A stretch of 45,599 nucleotides of DNA from Oscillospiraceae bacterium. Lineage in GTDB: Bacteria; Bacillota; Clostridia; Oscillospirales; Oscillospiraceae. The notes under the pieces were generated by a model. The model saw only the letters and a program-made list of their open reading frames with translations, made no database searches and was not told the origin of the DNA. Every line of letters starts with the position of its first letter. Position 1 is the first letter of the stretch. The translations under genes and the position numbers were made by a program. Of this stretch, positions 1 to 7,910 are shown piece by piece. Location: positions 1 to 45,599 of the forward strand of contig WQSX01000021.1 in assembly GCA_009787625.1 (NCBI GenBank), read 5' to 3'.

Positions 1-509
1 TTTTCTTGCATTTCCATCGTGACAGTGTTTGCTGCTCTGTCTACTTCAAATGTTGCAACGCCGTTGTTTGTGATTCTGTTGCCGGCAGAAATTGAAACCA
101 ACTCTCCGTTTTGAATTCCTGCAAGGCTTTGATCAAACGATTCCTGTGTGTGTGTTACAAGAAGCAACCCAATGAATGTGCTGGTGCCGACGCAGGCAAC
201 TCTTAAAATGTTACCATCATCGCCTCTGGCAAGAACTGCCACATCATCAGATGTAAGAGTTGAGTGCGGAAACTCATCGAGCAATGTGAGGAGTGCAGGG
301 TGAATCATCACTGCCTCTTCCTCGTCATCATCCGGGTCAACGGGTACAACGGGTACAAGTGCCTCAGGTGTGGGGGTCGGCTCAGGTGTCGCCTCCGGTG
401 CCGGAGTTGCTTCCTCAACAGCACCGTCATCTGCCGGTGCACATGCCGCAATAAAGGCAAGAACCATAAAAGATGCGAGGAGCAATGCAAGGATTTTTTT
501 CATTTTCAT
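1..509 (-). CDS. Peptide ABC transporter substrate-binding lipoprotein, N-terminal part (cut by window edge)
   Basis: The frame is open from an ATG at 509 to base 1, giving 169 residues without a stop. An AGGAGG ribosome site lies about 9 bases upstream. The product starts with a lipoprotein signal (MKMKKILALLLASF, lipobox FIAAC) followed by a Glu/Pro/Thr-rich tether, as in the two complete binding proteins of this window. After the tether, a GNILRVAC strand and a later stretch with FEVDRAANTVTMEMQ occupy the places where family 5 binding proteins have their first strand and the expression-of-load segment before LREG. It is the last gene of the minus-strand D-F-B-C transporter operon, 31 bases after oppC, so a binding protein is expected here. 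The family call is inference because most of the protein lies outside the window; a generic lipoprotein is the alternative. Confidence 0.68.
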   Translation of the reverse strand, partial: MKMKKILALLLASFMVLAFIAACAPADDGAVEEATPAPEATPEPTPTPEALVPVVPVDPDDDEEEAVMIHPALLTLLDEFPHSTLTSDDVAVLARGDDGNILRVACVGTSTFIGLLLVTHTQESFDQSLAGIQNGELVSISAGNRITNNGVATFEVDRAANTVTMEMQE

Positions 510-539
510 TCTAAGTTTTCCTCCTAAAAATAATATAAT

Positions 540-1448
540 TTATGCAAAGCGTTGTCTCGGGTCTGCTACTCGCTGTAGAGCATTACCAACGAAATTAACG
601 CATAGCATCAAAACGACACTAAGAACCAGCGCAGGCGCCCATGTCCATGGGAAGTGTACTAAAAGTGTTGTGCTTATCGCATTTTGCATCATTGTGCCAA
701 GCGAGGGGAAGTCCCAACCCAAACCGAAGCCCAACATTGTAAGCCCTGTTTCAATTCCGATATTCATGGACATTGTTAAAACAAAATTTGCGACGACTAC
801 ATCAACCAAATTTGGCAGCATCTCTCTAAAAATAATTACAATATTCCTTGTGCCCAGTGTTTTTGACGCACTGATATAATCAAGCTGTCGCTGTGACAGG
901 GAAGCGGCGCGTAAGAGCCTTGCCCTTCCCATCCAAGTAAAGATAGTTAAAAAGAATACAAACAGTGTAATTGTCCTGCCGAATATGACAAACAAGACTA
1001 TGACAATCATCAAAAACGGCACCATTGACCATGTATCGGTAATGCGCATCAGTATGTTGTCGACCCTGCCGCCATAAAAACCGGAAATCACACCTACAGC
1101 CAAGCCAAGGATAAACGAGAAAAAGGTGACTCCGAAAGCAATGTATAATGAATTTCTCGCCGCAACAAAAAGCAAGTTAAACTGGTCGCGCCCCAAATGG
1201 TCAAGCCCGAATATAGTACCCGAAGCCTCGGGGGACACAGGAAGCAAGCCGGGCTGCGGTGTCGCCCACATAACATCAAAGCGGGCATTTATGATTGGTG
1301 CTCCGATAAAAATTGCAAGCAGCAGCCCTAATAATATTATGCTGGAAACCAAAGCAAAGTAGTCGTACCTCAGCTCACGCAGAAATAGCTTAAATATCGA
1401 CGGTGGTTTATTTGACTTTATTACTTCACCTATTTTTTCTTTTGCCAT
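540..1448 (-). CDS. oppC: Peptide ABC transporter permease, OppC/DppC family
   Basis: This is a 302-residue inner membrane permease. It has a cytoplasmic N-terminus, a first membrane segment at about residues 34-55, then an extracellular loop ending in GLDHLGRDQF, the family's HPLGTDxLGRD motif. Five further hydrophobic segments follow. The coupling (EAA) loop is visible as SASKTLGTRNIVIIFREMLPN. The C-terminus ends with the usual DPRQR. Its first loop is of normal length, unlike the homologue at 8984-10918. It lies between oppB and the truncated binding protein in one minus-strand operon, and pairs with OppB to form the translocation pore. Confidence 0.93.
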   Translation of the reverse strand: MAKEKIGEVIKSNKPPSIFKLFLRELRYDYFALVSSIILLGLLLAIFIGAPIINARFDVMWATPQPGLLPVSPEASGTIFGLDHLGRDQFNLLFVAARNSLYIAFGVTFFSFILGLAVGVISGFYGGRVDNILMRITDTWSMVPFLMIVIVLFVIFGRTITLFVFFLTIFTWMGRARLLRAASLSQRQLDYISASKTLGTRNIVIIFREMLPNLVDVVVANFVLTMSMNIGIETGLTMLGFGLGWDFPSLGTMMQNAISTTLLVHFPWTWAPALVLSVVLMLCVNFVGNALQRVADPRQRFA

Positions 1449-1482
1449 AACGTTTCTCCTACCTGTAGCTTTTGTCTTTTAA

Positions 1483-2454
1483 TTACTGGATTTGTATACG
1501 GGGGTCCACTACTATGAGCAATATATCCGATATGAGCATACCGGCGGCTGTCAGTACCGAGAAAAGTAGGATCAATGCATTAACAACAGCAAAATCCCTT
1601 TGTACGATGGATTGGAAAAATAACGAACCCATTCCCGGATATAGGAAAATCTGTTCTATGAACAATACGCCCATGAGCAGCCCGGCAATCGCAAAGCCGA
1701 CACCGGCTGTAACAGGGATTATCGAGTTGCGTAGAATGTGCTTGTTGAATAAGACTCTTGTCGGGACACCTTTGGACCTGGCAAGCTTGACATATTCTGA
1801 TGCAGACCTGTCTACTATATTGGCACGAAGCATGAAGATTATACCGACTGTGCCCAAAAGTGCGCCCGTCATGGCGGGCAGAACCATATGATGAATCCGA
1901 TTGAGAAAAATATCCATAGTTGTGCCTTGTGCCATAACAATTGCATTAACCGAACCGCTCGCAGGGAACCATCCGAAGTTAAATGCAAACGTCAGTATAA
2001 ATAGAATTCCTAAGACAAGCGTTGGCATCGAGAGCGCAATAAAAACATAGAACATTATGGCTTTATCCGGCCATTTACCTCCGAATCTTCCCGCTATAAT
2101 GCCCAGCGGGATAGCTATAATATATGTAAGGATAAGTATGGTAAGCGACAGCCAAAAAGTATTGCTCACTCTGTCACCTATAACGGCAGTTACAGAGCGC
2201 CTGTGGGTAAAACTCTGTCCAAAGTCTCCTTCCAGGATAATCCCGGATATCCAGTCGATATAACGAATAGGCAACGGGTCATCCAGTCCGAGGAGCTCTC
2301 TCTGCCTTAGCAGGTCATCTGCGGTAAGCGTAGGGTCAACAAGTCCGGTTAAAGCATCACCGGGCATGAGCGTTCCTAAGAGAAACACAAATACAGAAAT
2401 AAAAAGTAGTTGCGGTATTAAAATTAGGATTCGTCTGATAATCATTTTCCACAT
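1483..2454 (-). CDS. oppB: Peptide ABC transporter permease, OppB/DppB family
   Basis: The 323-residue product has an N-terminal membrane segment (IRRILILIPQLLFISVFVF), the MPGDALTG motif just after it (family GDP motif), and LGLDDPLPIRYIDW followed by GDFGQSF, which are diagnostic for DppB/OppB. The EAA coupling loop is VKLARSKGVPTRVLFNKHILRNSIIP. It ends in VVDPRIQIQ. It forms the heterodimeric channel with the OppC encoded 34 bases downstream. The start is preceded by GAAAGGAATTGTCATT, a ribosome-site cassette that recurs upstream of several unrelated genes in this window. Confidence 0.93.
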   Translation of the reverse strand: MWKMIIRRILILIPQLLFISVFVFLLGTLMPGDALTGLVDPTLTADDLLRQRELLGLDDPLPIRYIDWISGIILEGDFGQSFTHRRSVTAVIGDRVSNTFWLSLTILILTYIIAIPLGIIAGRFGGKWPDKAIMFYVFIALSMPTLVLGILFILTFAFNFGWFPASGSVNAIVMAQGTTMDIFLNRIHHMVLPAMTGALLGTVGIIFMLRANIVDRSASEYVKLARSKGVPTRVLFNKHILRNSIIPVTAGVGFAIAGLLMGVLFIEQIFLYPGMGSLFFQSIVQRDFAVVNALILLFSVLTAAGMLISDILLIVVDPRIQIQ

Positions 2455-2457
2455 AAT

Positions 2458-2473
2458 AATGACAATTCCTTTC
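2458..2473 (-). promoter_or_regulatory. Recurrent ribosome-site cassette GAAAGGAATTGTCATT
   Basis: Read on the minus strand, this 16-base string sits 3 bases before the oppB ATG. The same string, or a close variant, precedes genes at 17392, 20568, 25271 and 33399. Here it lies inside an operon and has no visible complementary arm nearby, unlike the full leaders described at 17290-17391, 20569-20650 and 25170-25270. Confidence 0.6.
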
Positions 2474-2475
2474 CG

Positions 2476-3408
2476 TTATGGTACTGCTATGTAATGTGTT
2501 TCGCTTCCGTCAACTTGTTTCAGCGGATAGACCTGACCGCCGTCCATATAATAGTTACTGTATTGCTCCTCATACTCCTTGCCGATTTCGACACGCTTGG
2601 CTTCGTTGACCGATTTCATGTCCGGGTCTGTATCCGGAATTGATGCAATAAGCCTTCTTGTGTAGATATGCTTTGGGTTTTTATAGATGTCGTGACGTTC
2701 ACCCACCTCGACAAAACGGGAATTGTGCATGATTACAAGTGTCTTACACATATGCTTAACAACACCGAGATCATGGCTGATGAATAAGTATGACAGCCCC
2801 AGTTCCTCTTGAACATCCTTCATATAGTTGAGAACCTGTGCTTGTATGGATAAATCGAGTGCAGAAACCGGCTCGTCCGCAACAATAAGCTTAGGTTTTA
2901 ATGCTATTGCTCTTGCGACACCGATGCGCTGCCTTTGTCCTCCGGAAAATTCATGAGGATACTTGTGTGCATCAAGTGGGGACATGCCGACTATAGAAAG
3001 CAGTTCATCAACTCTTTTAGTTTCCTCAGCCTTTGAAAGTTTTTCAAAATTTCTAATCGGCTCGGCTATAACATCAAGAACCCGCTTTTTTACGTTTATG
3101 GATGAATGAACATCCTGAAATATCATTTGAACGCTTTTGCGATAATCGGAGCGGTTTTTTCCGATGTATTTTGTAATGTCTTTACCATCAAACAAAATCG
3201 TACCGCTTTTGATAGGTACAAGACCGAGTATTGCTTTTCCGATTGTGGTCTTGCCACTGCCGCTTTCCCCGACAAGTCCTACAGTCTGCCCTTCATTTAC
3301 GGAAAATGTCACCCCGTCAACTGCTTTAACATGCCCGACAACGCCGCCGAAAACACCTCCGCGGATTGGATAATATACCTTTAAATCTGTTACTTCGAGT
3401 AGTGCCAT
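2476..3408 (-). CDS. oppF: Peptide ABC transporter ATP-binding protein, OppF/DppF family
   Basis: A cytoplasmic ATPase of 310 residues. Walker A is GESGSGKT at residues 47-54, the Q-loop is MIFQD, the signature is FSGGQRQRIG and Walker B is LIVADEPVSALD, followed by the switch histidine in FISHDLGVVKH. The usual C-terminal oligopeptide/dipeptide extension is present but lacks the cysteine cluster that OppD proteins carry. It overlaps the last base of oppD and precedes oppB by 21 bases, so the four transporter genes appear co-translated. It should pair with the neighbouring OppD as an asymmetric dimer. Confidence 0.93.
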   Translation of the reverse strand: MALLEVTDLKVYYPIRGGVFGGVVGHVKAVDGVTFSVNEGQTVGLVGESGSGKTTIGKAILGLVPIKSGTILFDGKDITKYIGKNRSDYRKSVQMIFQDVHSSINVKKRVLDVIAEPIRNFEKLSKAEETKRVDELLSIVGMSPLDAHKYPHEFSGGQRQRIGVARAIALKPKLIVADEPVSALDLSIQAQVLNYMKDVQEELGLSYLFISHDLGVVKHMCKTLVIMHNSRFVEVGERHDIYKNPKHIYTRRLIASIPDTDPDMKSVNEAKRVEIGKEYEEQYSNYYMDGGQVYPLKQVDGSETHYIAVP

Positions 3409-4427
3409 CAGATTCTTACCTCCCGGCTTGAAGTCTCATTTTCAAAATGAAAATCAGTAAAGCATGTGCAACGCACAAAGTGATCGGGTTCCATCTCATG
3501 GTATGTTGGGTTTTTCTCGTGGTCACTACTCGGAATCCATGGAATGCGTGCAGCAAAACGGCAGCCGGTTCTGGGCATTTCCCTGAGAGTGGGAACAACG
3601 CCTTTTATTGCATTGAGACGCTCAAGATCTTCGCCGACATTTGGAATTGAGGCGAGAAGCGACCTTGTGTATGGATGCAAGGGATTCTTAAATATCATAT
3701 CGGCAGTACCTTGCTCTACGATCTGCCCGGCATACATTATGGCGACTCTGTCCGCCATTTCGGCGACGACACCGAGGTCGTGAGTAATGAGTACCATTGA
3801 TGAGTGCATCTCCCTTTGGAGCTTACGCATGAGGTCAAGAATTTGCGCTTGGATTGTAACATCAAGTGCGGTAGTGGGTTCGTCGGCAATAATAAGTTTG
3901 GGATTACACGAGAGTGCAATCGCTATCATTGCCCTTTGGCGCATACCGCCTGATAACTCGTGAGGGAGTTGCCTGTATGTTAGTGCAGGATTGGTCATGC
4001 CGACTGATTCCAACAATTCAAGCGCACGCTCTTTCTTTTGGGCTTTATTATAATCAGTGTGGTATTTTAAAGATTCCTCTATCTGAGAGCCGACTCTCAA
4101 CAGAGGGTTTAGGGCTGTAAGCGGGTCTTGGAATATCATTGAGATATCCCTGCCTCTTATTTTATTGAGTTCGCTTTCTTTAAGCGCTAATAGTTCTTGC
4201 CCTTCAAAAGTAATCTCGCCGCTGATGCGAGTATAATTCATATTGTGAAGCTGTGGTATGGAAAGAGCCAACGCTGTTTTTCCGCAGCCACTTTCGCCCA
4301 CTATGGCGAACACTTCGTTATTTCTGATGTCAAGATCCACGCCGTCCACGGCATTATAGTATTTTCCCTCAATTCTGAATGCTGTCTGAAGATTTCTGAT
4401 TTGCAATAAATATTCTTGATCTTTCAT
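3408..4427 (-). CDS. oppD: Peptide ABC transporter ATP-binding protein, OppD/DppD family
   Basis: The first gene of the minus-strand operon encodes a 339-residue ATPase. Walker A is GESGCGKT at residues 44-51, Q-loop MIFQDPLTALNP, signature [10 protein letters not shown], Walker [13 protein letters not shown] and switch region LITHDLGVVAE. The C-terminal extension has the TGCRFAARIP segment and later CTC that in OppD proteins form the iron-sulfur/cysteine region. It overlaps oppF by one base. The region upstream carries the shared palindrome at 4549-4576, about 120 bases before the start codon, which suggests regulation together with the two plus-strand peptide operons. Confidence 0.93.
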   Translation of the reverse strand: MKDQEYLLQIRNLQTAFRIEGKYYNAVDGVDLDIRNNEVFAIVGESGCGKTALALSIPQLHNMNYTRISGEITFEGQELLALKESELNKIRGRDISMIFQDPLTALNPLLRVGSQIEESLKYHTDYNKAQKKERALELLESVGMTNPALTYRQLPHELSGGMRQRAMIAIALSCNPKLIIADEPTTALDVTIQAQILDLMRKLQREMHSSMVLITHDLGVVAEMADRVAIMYAGQIVEQGTADMIFKNPLHPYTRSLLASIPNVGEDLERLNAIKGVVPTLREMPRTGCRFAARIPWIPSSDHEKNPTYHEMEPDHFVRCTCFTDFHFENETSSREVRI

Positions 4428-4548
4428 GTTGCGCCCATTTTCCTTTCACTTCACTCAGGTTCAAAAGACCATAACCGGTCAAAAAAGTTTGTACATTAGC
4501 AGCTTCCTAATGTGTGTGAAATATGTTGTATTCATTAATGCATTTGTA

Positions 4549-4576
4549 ATGTAACAATCTTGCCAAAATGTTACAT
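4549..4576. promoter_or_regulatory. Operator-like palindrome, copy a (ATGTAAC-N14-GTTACAT)
   Basis: The left half ATGTAAC is at 4549-4555 and the right half GTTACAT at 4570-4576, with a 14-base spacer. The same halves with the same spacing occur at 5501-5528 and 23310-23337. Read toward oppD (minus strand), the spacer begins ATTTTGGCAA, nearly identical to the copy at 5501, so each copy has the same orientation relative to the transporter it precedes. A clear promoter for oppD was not resolved; TTGCAT with a weak TTAATA on the minus strand around 4600-4630 is possible. Confidence 0.72.
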
Positions 4577-4657
4577 GTTCTTAATGGCTCAAAAAATATG
4601 ATTTATTAACTTATTAAAGCAATATAATGCAACGCATGAAGATGATATTATTAGCCG

Positions 4658-4686
4658 TTGCAATATTAGCCGTTTGCGTGTAGAAT
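4658..4686 (+). promoter_or_regulatory. Predicted sigma-A promoter of the recombinase gene
   Basis: TTGCAA at 4658-4663 and TAGAAT at 4681-4686 are separated by 17 bases, with the start codon of the recombinase about 40 bases downstream. A short direct repeat, TTAGCCGTT, straddles the -35 box (4651-4659 and around 4666). The rest of 4428-4725 is AT-rich and shows no gene. Confidence 0.55.
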
Positions 4687-4725
4687 CTACTAGTAAACAC
4701 AAACTAAATGGGAGGTATTGACTGA

Positions 4726-5304
4726 ATGTTAACTCAGCCAATAAGGGACAAAAAGCAAGCAACTGCGCTTGCAATCTATTTCAAGGACAAGGGGCAGTAC
4801 AGGAATTTCACACTGGTTATTATGGGAATCTACACCGCACTCAGAATCAGCGATTTACTCAGTCTAAAATGGAATGATGTCTACGATTTTCAAAACAATC
4901 GTGTCAGGGACGTGTTGCATCTTTCTGAGAAAAAGACCGGAAAATCAACTTCTATCGCACTGAACAAGGAAGTCTTTACCACGCTGAATCAATTTTTCAT
5001 GCATATCCACGCTGTACCTCACGAAGCGATATTCAAAAGCCAAAAAACAGGAAAAGCAATTGGGCGCACTCAGGCGTACCGCATCATACGAAATGCATCA
5101 GACGTTTTATCTTTTCAGCACAGAGTCTCATGCCACTCTCTTCGCAAGACTTTAGGCTACCACGCTTGGAACAATGGAGTGTCGCCGGCAGTAATTATGG
5201 ATATCTACAACCACAGCTCGCTTGCAGTCACAAAACGCTATTTAGGTGTGACCCAAGACGATAAAGACAAGGTATATTTAGAACTAAATATGACAAATTG
5301 TTAA
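4726..5304 (+). CDS. Short tyrosine recombinase (catalytic domain only)
   Basis: This 192-residue protein is a phage-integrase-family recombinase that cuts and rejoins DNA through a tyrosine. The catalytic set is visible: Arg40 in ALRISDLL, a lysine in EKKTGKS (70 or 73), His137 and Arg140 in HSLRK, His163 in YNHSS, and the nucleophile Tyr172 in KRYLG. About 100-150 N-terminal residues that form the core-binding domain in XerC/XerD and most integrases are absent. A good ribosome site (GGGAGG) precedes the ATG, so the short form looks like the real gene and not a misread start. It stands alone between two peptide operons; no excisionase, attachment repeat or other mobile genes are seen. A domesticated recombinase or a remnant of an integrated element are both possible. 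Confidence 0.85.
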   Translation: MLTQPIRDKKQATALAIYFKDKGQYRNFTLVIMGIYTALRISDLLSLKWNDVYDFQNNRVRDVLHLSEKKTGKSTSIALNKEVFTTLNQFFMHIHAVPHEAIFKSQKTGKAIGRTQAYRIIRNASDVLSFQHRVSCHSLRKTLGYHAWNNGVSPAVIMDIYNHSSLAVTKRYLGVTQDDKDKVYLELNMTNC

Positions 5305-5401
5305 GATAATATAAATCAGGTTCAGTTTTCACAAATGAAATTTTATTATTTTTGTATATATTTAATAGTAATTTTACTTTTATTTATAGGGTTTATTTTT
5401 A

Positions 5402-5430
5402 TTGACAACTGTAGATAGGTACTGTATACT
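5402..5430 (+). promoter_or_regulatory. Sigma-A promoter of the second peptide transporter operon
   Basis: A perfect TTGACA at 5402-5407 and TATACT at 5425-5430 are 17 bases apart. The flanks (TTGACAACT and TGTATACTT) match the promoter at 23208-23237, showing that the control regions of operons two and three are homologous. The predicted transcript has a leader of roughly 255 bases. Confidence 0.75.
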
Positions 5431-5500
5431 TAGTTAAAAATGAAATTTCGCAAGCTGCTGCAAACAATCCTCTTCTTGTTTTCGCGATGTTTTAATGAAC

Positions 5501-5528
5501 ATGTAACATTTTGGCAAATTTGTTACAT
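5501..5528. promoter_or_regulatory. Operator-like palindrome, copy b
   Basis: ATGTAAC at 5501-5507 and GTTACAT at 5522-5528 flank a 14-base spacer. It lies 71 bases after the -10 box, matching the 73 bases in copy c. Preceding TTTAATGAAC is also shared with copy c. The outer eight bases pair perfectly, so it could act as a DNA operator or as an RNA hairpin in the leader. Confidence 0.75.
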
Positions 5529-5642
5529 TAAGTGGTCGCAGGGTAGCAATTGAAATTATGAAAAATTCTTTTAAAGCCATAAGTAATCAGACAACATCTA
5601 TTCGTCATAAAAACTCGATAGTTTAAGCAAAATTGTATCATT

Positions 5643-5656
5643 CACGCCTCGGCGTG
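5643..5656 (+). promoter_or_regulatory. Small conserved hairpin just before the binding-protein ribosome site
   Basis: CACGC (5643-5647) pairs with GCGTG (5652-5656) around the loop CTCG, then TTGATAAATAT and the AGGAGG site follow. The binding protein at 23417 has the same arrangement with a different loop (23376-23388). Likely an mRNA stabilising or initiation-region hairpin; the role is inference. Confidence 0.5.
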
Positions 5657-5694
5657 TTGATAAATATAATACTTATTAGGAGGATAATTAGTAA

Positions 5695-7740
5695 ATGAAA
5701 ATCAAAAAGTTCTTAGCTCTGTTCCTCGTAGCTGTTATGGCAATTGCTCTTATAGCAGCTTGCGCGGAAGACCCGGTGGTAGTTGACCCTGAAGCACCCC
5801 CGGAGCCACCCCCTGCACAAGAGACTCCTGCACCTGAAGTAGACGATGGTGACGATGAAAATGGCGAAGAAGCCCTTGACCCGACTCAACCCTTCACAGC
5901 CAGCCATCTCGGCGAAATCGGCGGTGTTTTAACAATCGCCGGAAACCTGATTGACCCCAATGCCATGCTCGGATGGGGCAACGCAATTGGTAACGCACAA
6001 ATGCGTGATGCAACTCAAGGACACTCAGGTGTCGTAGCATTTACCCGTGGCGCAGAGTTTATTGTAAACCCTGCAGTATCCACAGGTATCGAAGTCACAG
6101 AAAACGCTGATGGCTCTCGCACATACACAGTGTCACTCAGAGAAGGTTTACAATGGAGCGATGGTGCACCTCGCACGGCCAGAGACTTCGTATTCTATCC
6201 TCTTTTCGTTGGCGCAACAGCAATGAGCTTTGCCGGTGATGATGAGGACAACCCACTACCGAACCTCGGAAGCACACTTTGGACCGGTTTCCGCGAAATC
6301 CAAGGCTTCACAACCTACAGAACAGGCGAAGCTGATTATATCAGCGGTCTGCGCCTGTATGACGAACTCACATTCTCAATCACAATCGAAGCTGAAACAG
6401 ACGGCAACCAAAACTTCCCATTCTTCTATGAACTCACATATGCAGATATGGGTAGTGCGCCACTCCACGTAATATTCCCCGGCCTTGAAGTAGTAGACGG
6501 TCCAAATGGTGCCAGCATGTCAGCTCCACTCACATATGAACTTCTCCGTGAGAGAGTAGACGACGGCGTAAGCCAAGGCTATCGTTACACAATGGGCGGA
6601 CCAACAGGCGCAGGCGTTTCTGCGGGGCCATACTTCCTTGCAGCTCCTCCTGACATGGATGCAGAACACATCATCATGACACGCAACCCATACTTCGCAG
6701 GCACATATGATGGCGTTCTCCCACACATCGAAACTCTTATCATTCGCCGCATCGACTCAGGCCTTGCAATTCCTGAAATGGAAGTAGGCGGAATTGACCT
6801 CTCAGTTCAAAGTTCAGGTCCTGATATTGCACCCGGACTTGCTCTCGTCGAACAAGGCGGATTCGATTACTTCAACTTCCCACGTAACGGCTCAGGCGGA
6901 CTATTTTTCCATTGGGATGTCGGTCCGACACAATTTGTCGAAGTTCGTCGCGCAATAGCTTGGACACTTGACCGTCACGAGTTTAACAACATGTGGGCAG
7001 CAGGTCACGCAACAACAAACGATACTCTGATAGCTCTTGCATCTTGGATGTATCAAGAAAACAGAGACCGTGTCGACCAATACATAACATACAACTACAC
7101 ACTAAACCTTGCTAACGCAACTGCAGAGCTCGAAGCAGGCGGTTGGGTCTACAATGCAGACGGCGAAACATGGGAACCCGGCGACGGTCCTCGTCATAAA
7201 GATGTAGACGGCGAACTCATGCCTCTCGTTCTCCGCTGGGCAAGCCCTGATGCAAACGAAATCGGCGCAATGCTCGCATCACTCATGGTAGAACCTGCAA
7301 ACAGTGTTGGCATCTACTTTGACCACGTATTCGTAACAATGGCAGACTTCAGCACTGCACTGCTTGGTCTTGACCCTGACAACCGTTTCAGCATGATTAA
7401 CGGTGGTCTCGGAATTCCTTCAATTGACGCAGTTTGGAACAGCTACAATCCCGATCCTGATTTCTTTGGAGCAGTAAACTGGACACGCACAAACGATGCT
7501 GAACTGTTTGAACATGCATGGGGACGCAGAAGTGCTGAAACACGTGAAGAATATCTCGAAGCATGGTTTGGTTTCATCTCACGCTTCAATGTAGTTCTTC
7601 CTGTTCTTCCGCTCAACGCTGACACATTCCACGATTTCTACAGAGAAGGCCTTCTAAACTACGACCGCACAGACTTGCTCTCATGGGCACTTGTAATACC
7701 ATGGGCACATCTCGATCTGTCAGTTTGGCCAAATCAATAG
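5695..7740 (+). CDS. Oversized peptide-binding lipoprotein, family 5 (OppA/DppA-like)
   Basis: The 681-residue product begins with a lipoprotein signal peptide and lipobox ALIAAC (Cys23), then an acidic Pro/Glu-rich tether to about residue 65. The mature part has family 5 features: YTVSLREGLQWSDGAPRTARDFVF near residues 145-170 and the later VEVRRAIAWTLDRHEFNN. It is expected to be anchored outside the membrane and deliver peptides to the permeases encoded next. At 681 residues it is clearly longer than the usual 520-600. Codon use is strongly biased (many CTC, ACA, AAC), as in the binding protein at 23417, consistent with high expression. A GC-rich hairpin follows, probably allowing more binding protein than permease to be made. 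Confidence 0.93.
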   Translation: MKIKKFLALFLVAVMAIALIAACAEDPVVVDPEAPPEPPPAQETPAPEVDDGDDENGEEALDPTQPFTASHLGEIGGVLTIAGNLIDPNAMLGWGNAIGNAQMRDATQGHSGVVAFTRGAEFIVNPAVSTGIEVTENADGSRTYTVSLREGLQWSDGAPRTARDFVFYPLFVGATAMSFAGDDEDNPLPNLGSTLWTGFREIQGFTTYRTGEADYISGLRLYDELTFSITIEAETDGNQNFPFFYELTYADMGSAPLHVIFPGLEVVDGPNGASMSAPLTYELLRERVDDGVSQGYRYTMGGPTGAGVSAGPYFLAAPPDMDAEHIIMTRNPYFAGTYDGVLPHIETLIIRRIDSGLAIPEMEVGGIDLSVQSSGPDIAPGLALVEQGGFDYFNFPRNGSGGLFFHWDVGPTQFVEVRRAIAWTLDRHEFNNMWAAGHATTNDTLIALASWMYQENRDRVDQYITYNYTLNLANATAELEAGGWVYNADGETWEPGDGPRHKDVDGELMPLVLRWASPDANEIGAMLASLMVEPANSVGIYFDHVFVTMADFSTALLGLDPDNRFSMINGGLGIPSIDAVWNSYNPDPDFFGAVNWTRTNDAELFEHAWGRRSAETREEYLEAWFGFISRFNVVLPVLPLNADTFHDFYREGLLNYDRTDLLSWALVIPWAHLDLSVWPNQ

Positions 7741-7758
7741 CATTATAGCCCGAACACG

Positions 7759-7789
7759 TTATATGGGGCGGTTTGACCGCCCCATATAA
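7759..7789 (+). terminator. Strong hairpin between binding-protein and permease genes
   Basis: A perfect 14-base-pair stem (TTATATGGGGCGGT at 7759-7772 with its complement at 7776-7789) has a 3-base loop. No T-run follows, so it is better read as a 3'-end stabiliser or partial terminator that lowers permease expression relative to the binding protein. A similar hairpin follows the binding protein at 25095-25135. Confidence 0.6.
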
Positions 7790-7910
7790 TGAACTTTAAT
7801 GTTACAAAATACTCCAAACTTCTTTCATTTTATATATAAGAGCCATTTGGTAAACATTAAATTTTAATGGTTGTTATCTGTAAAATGAAATATAATCGGA
7901 GGAAACGGCT

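Noticed and set aside
7797..7810. Half operator ATGTTAC-like string after the first binding protein
   Set aside because: TTAATGTTACAA is present but no ATGTAAC lies 14 bases away on either side.
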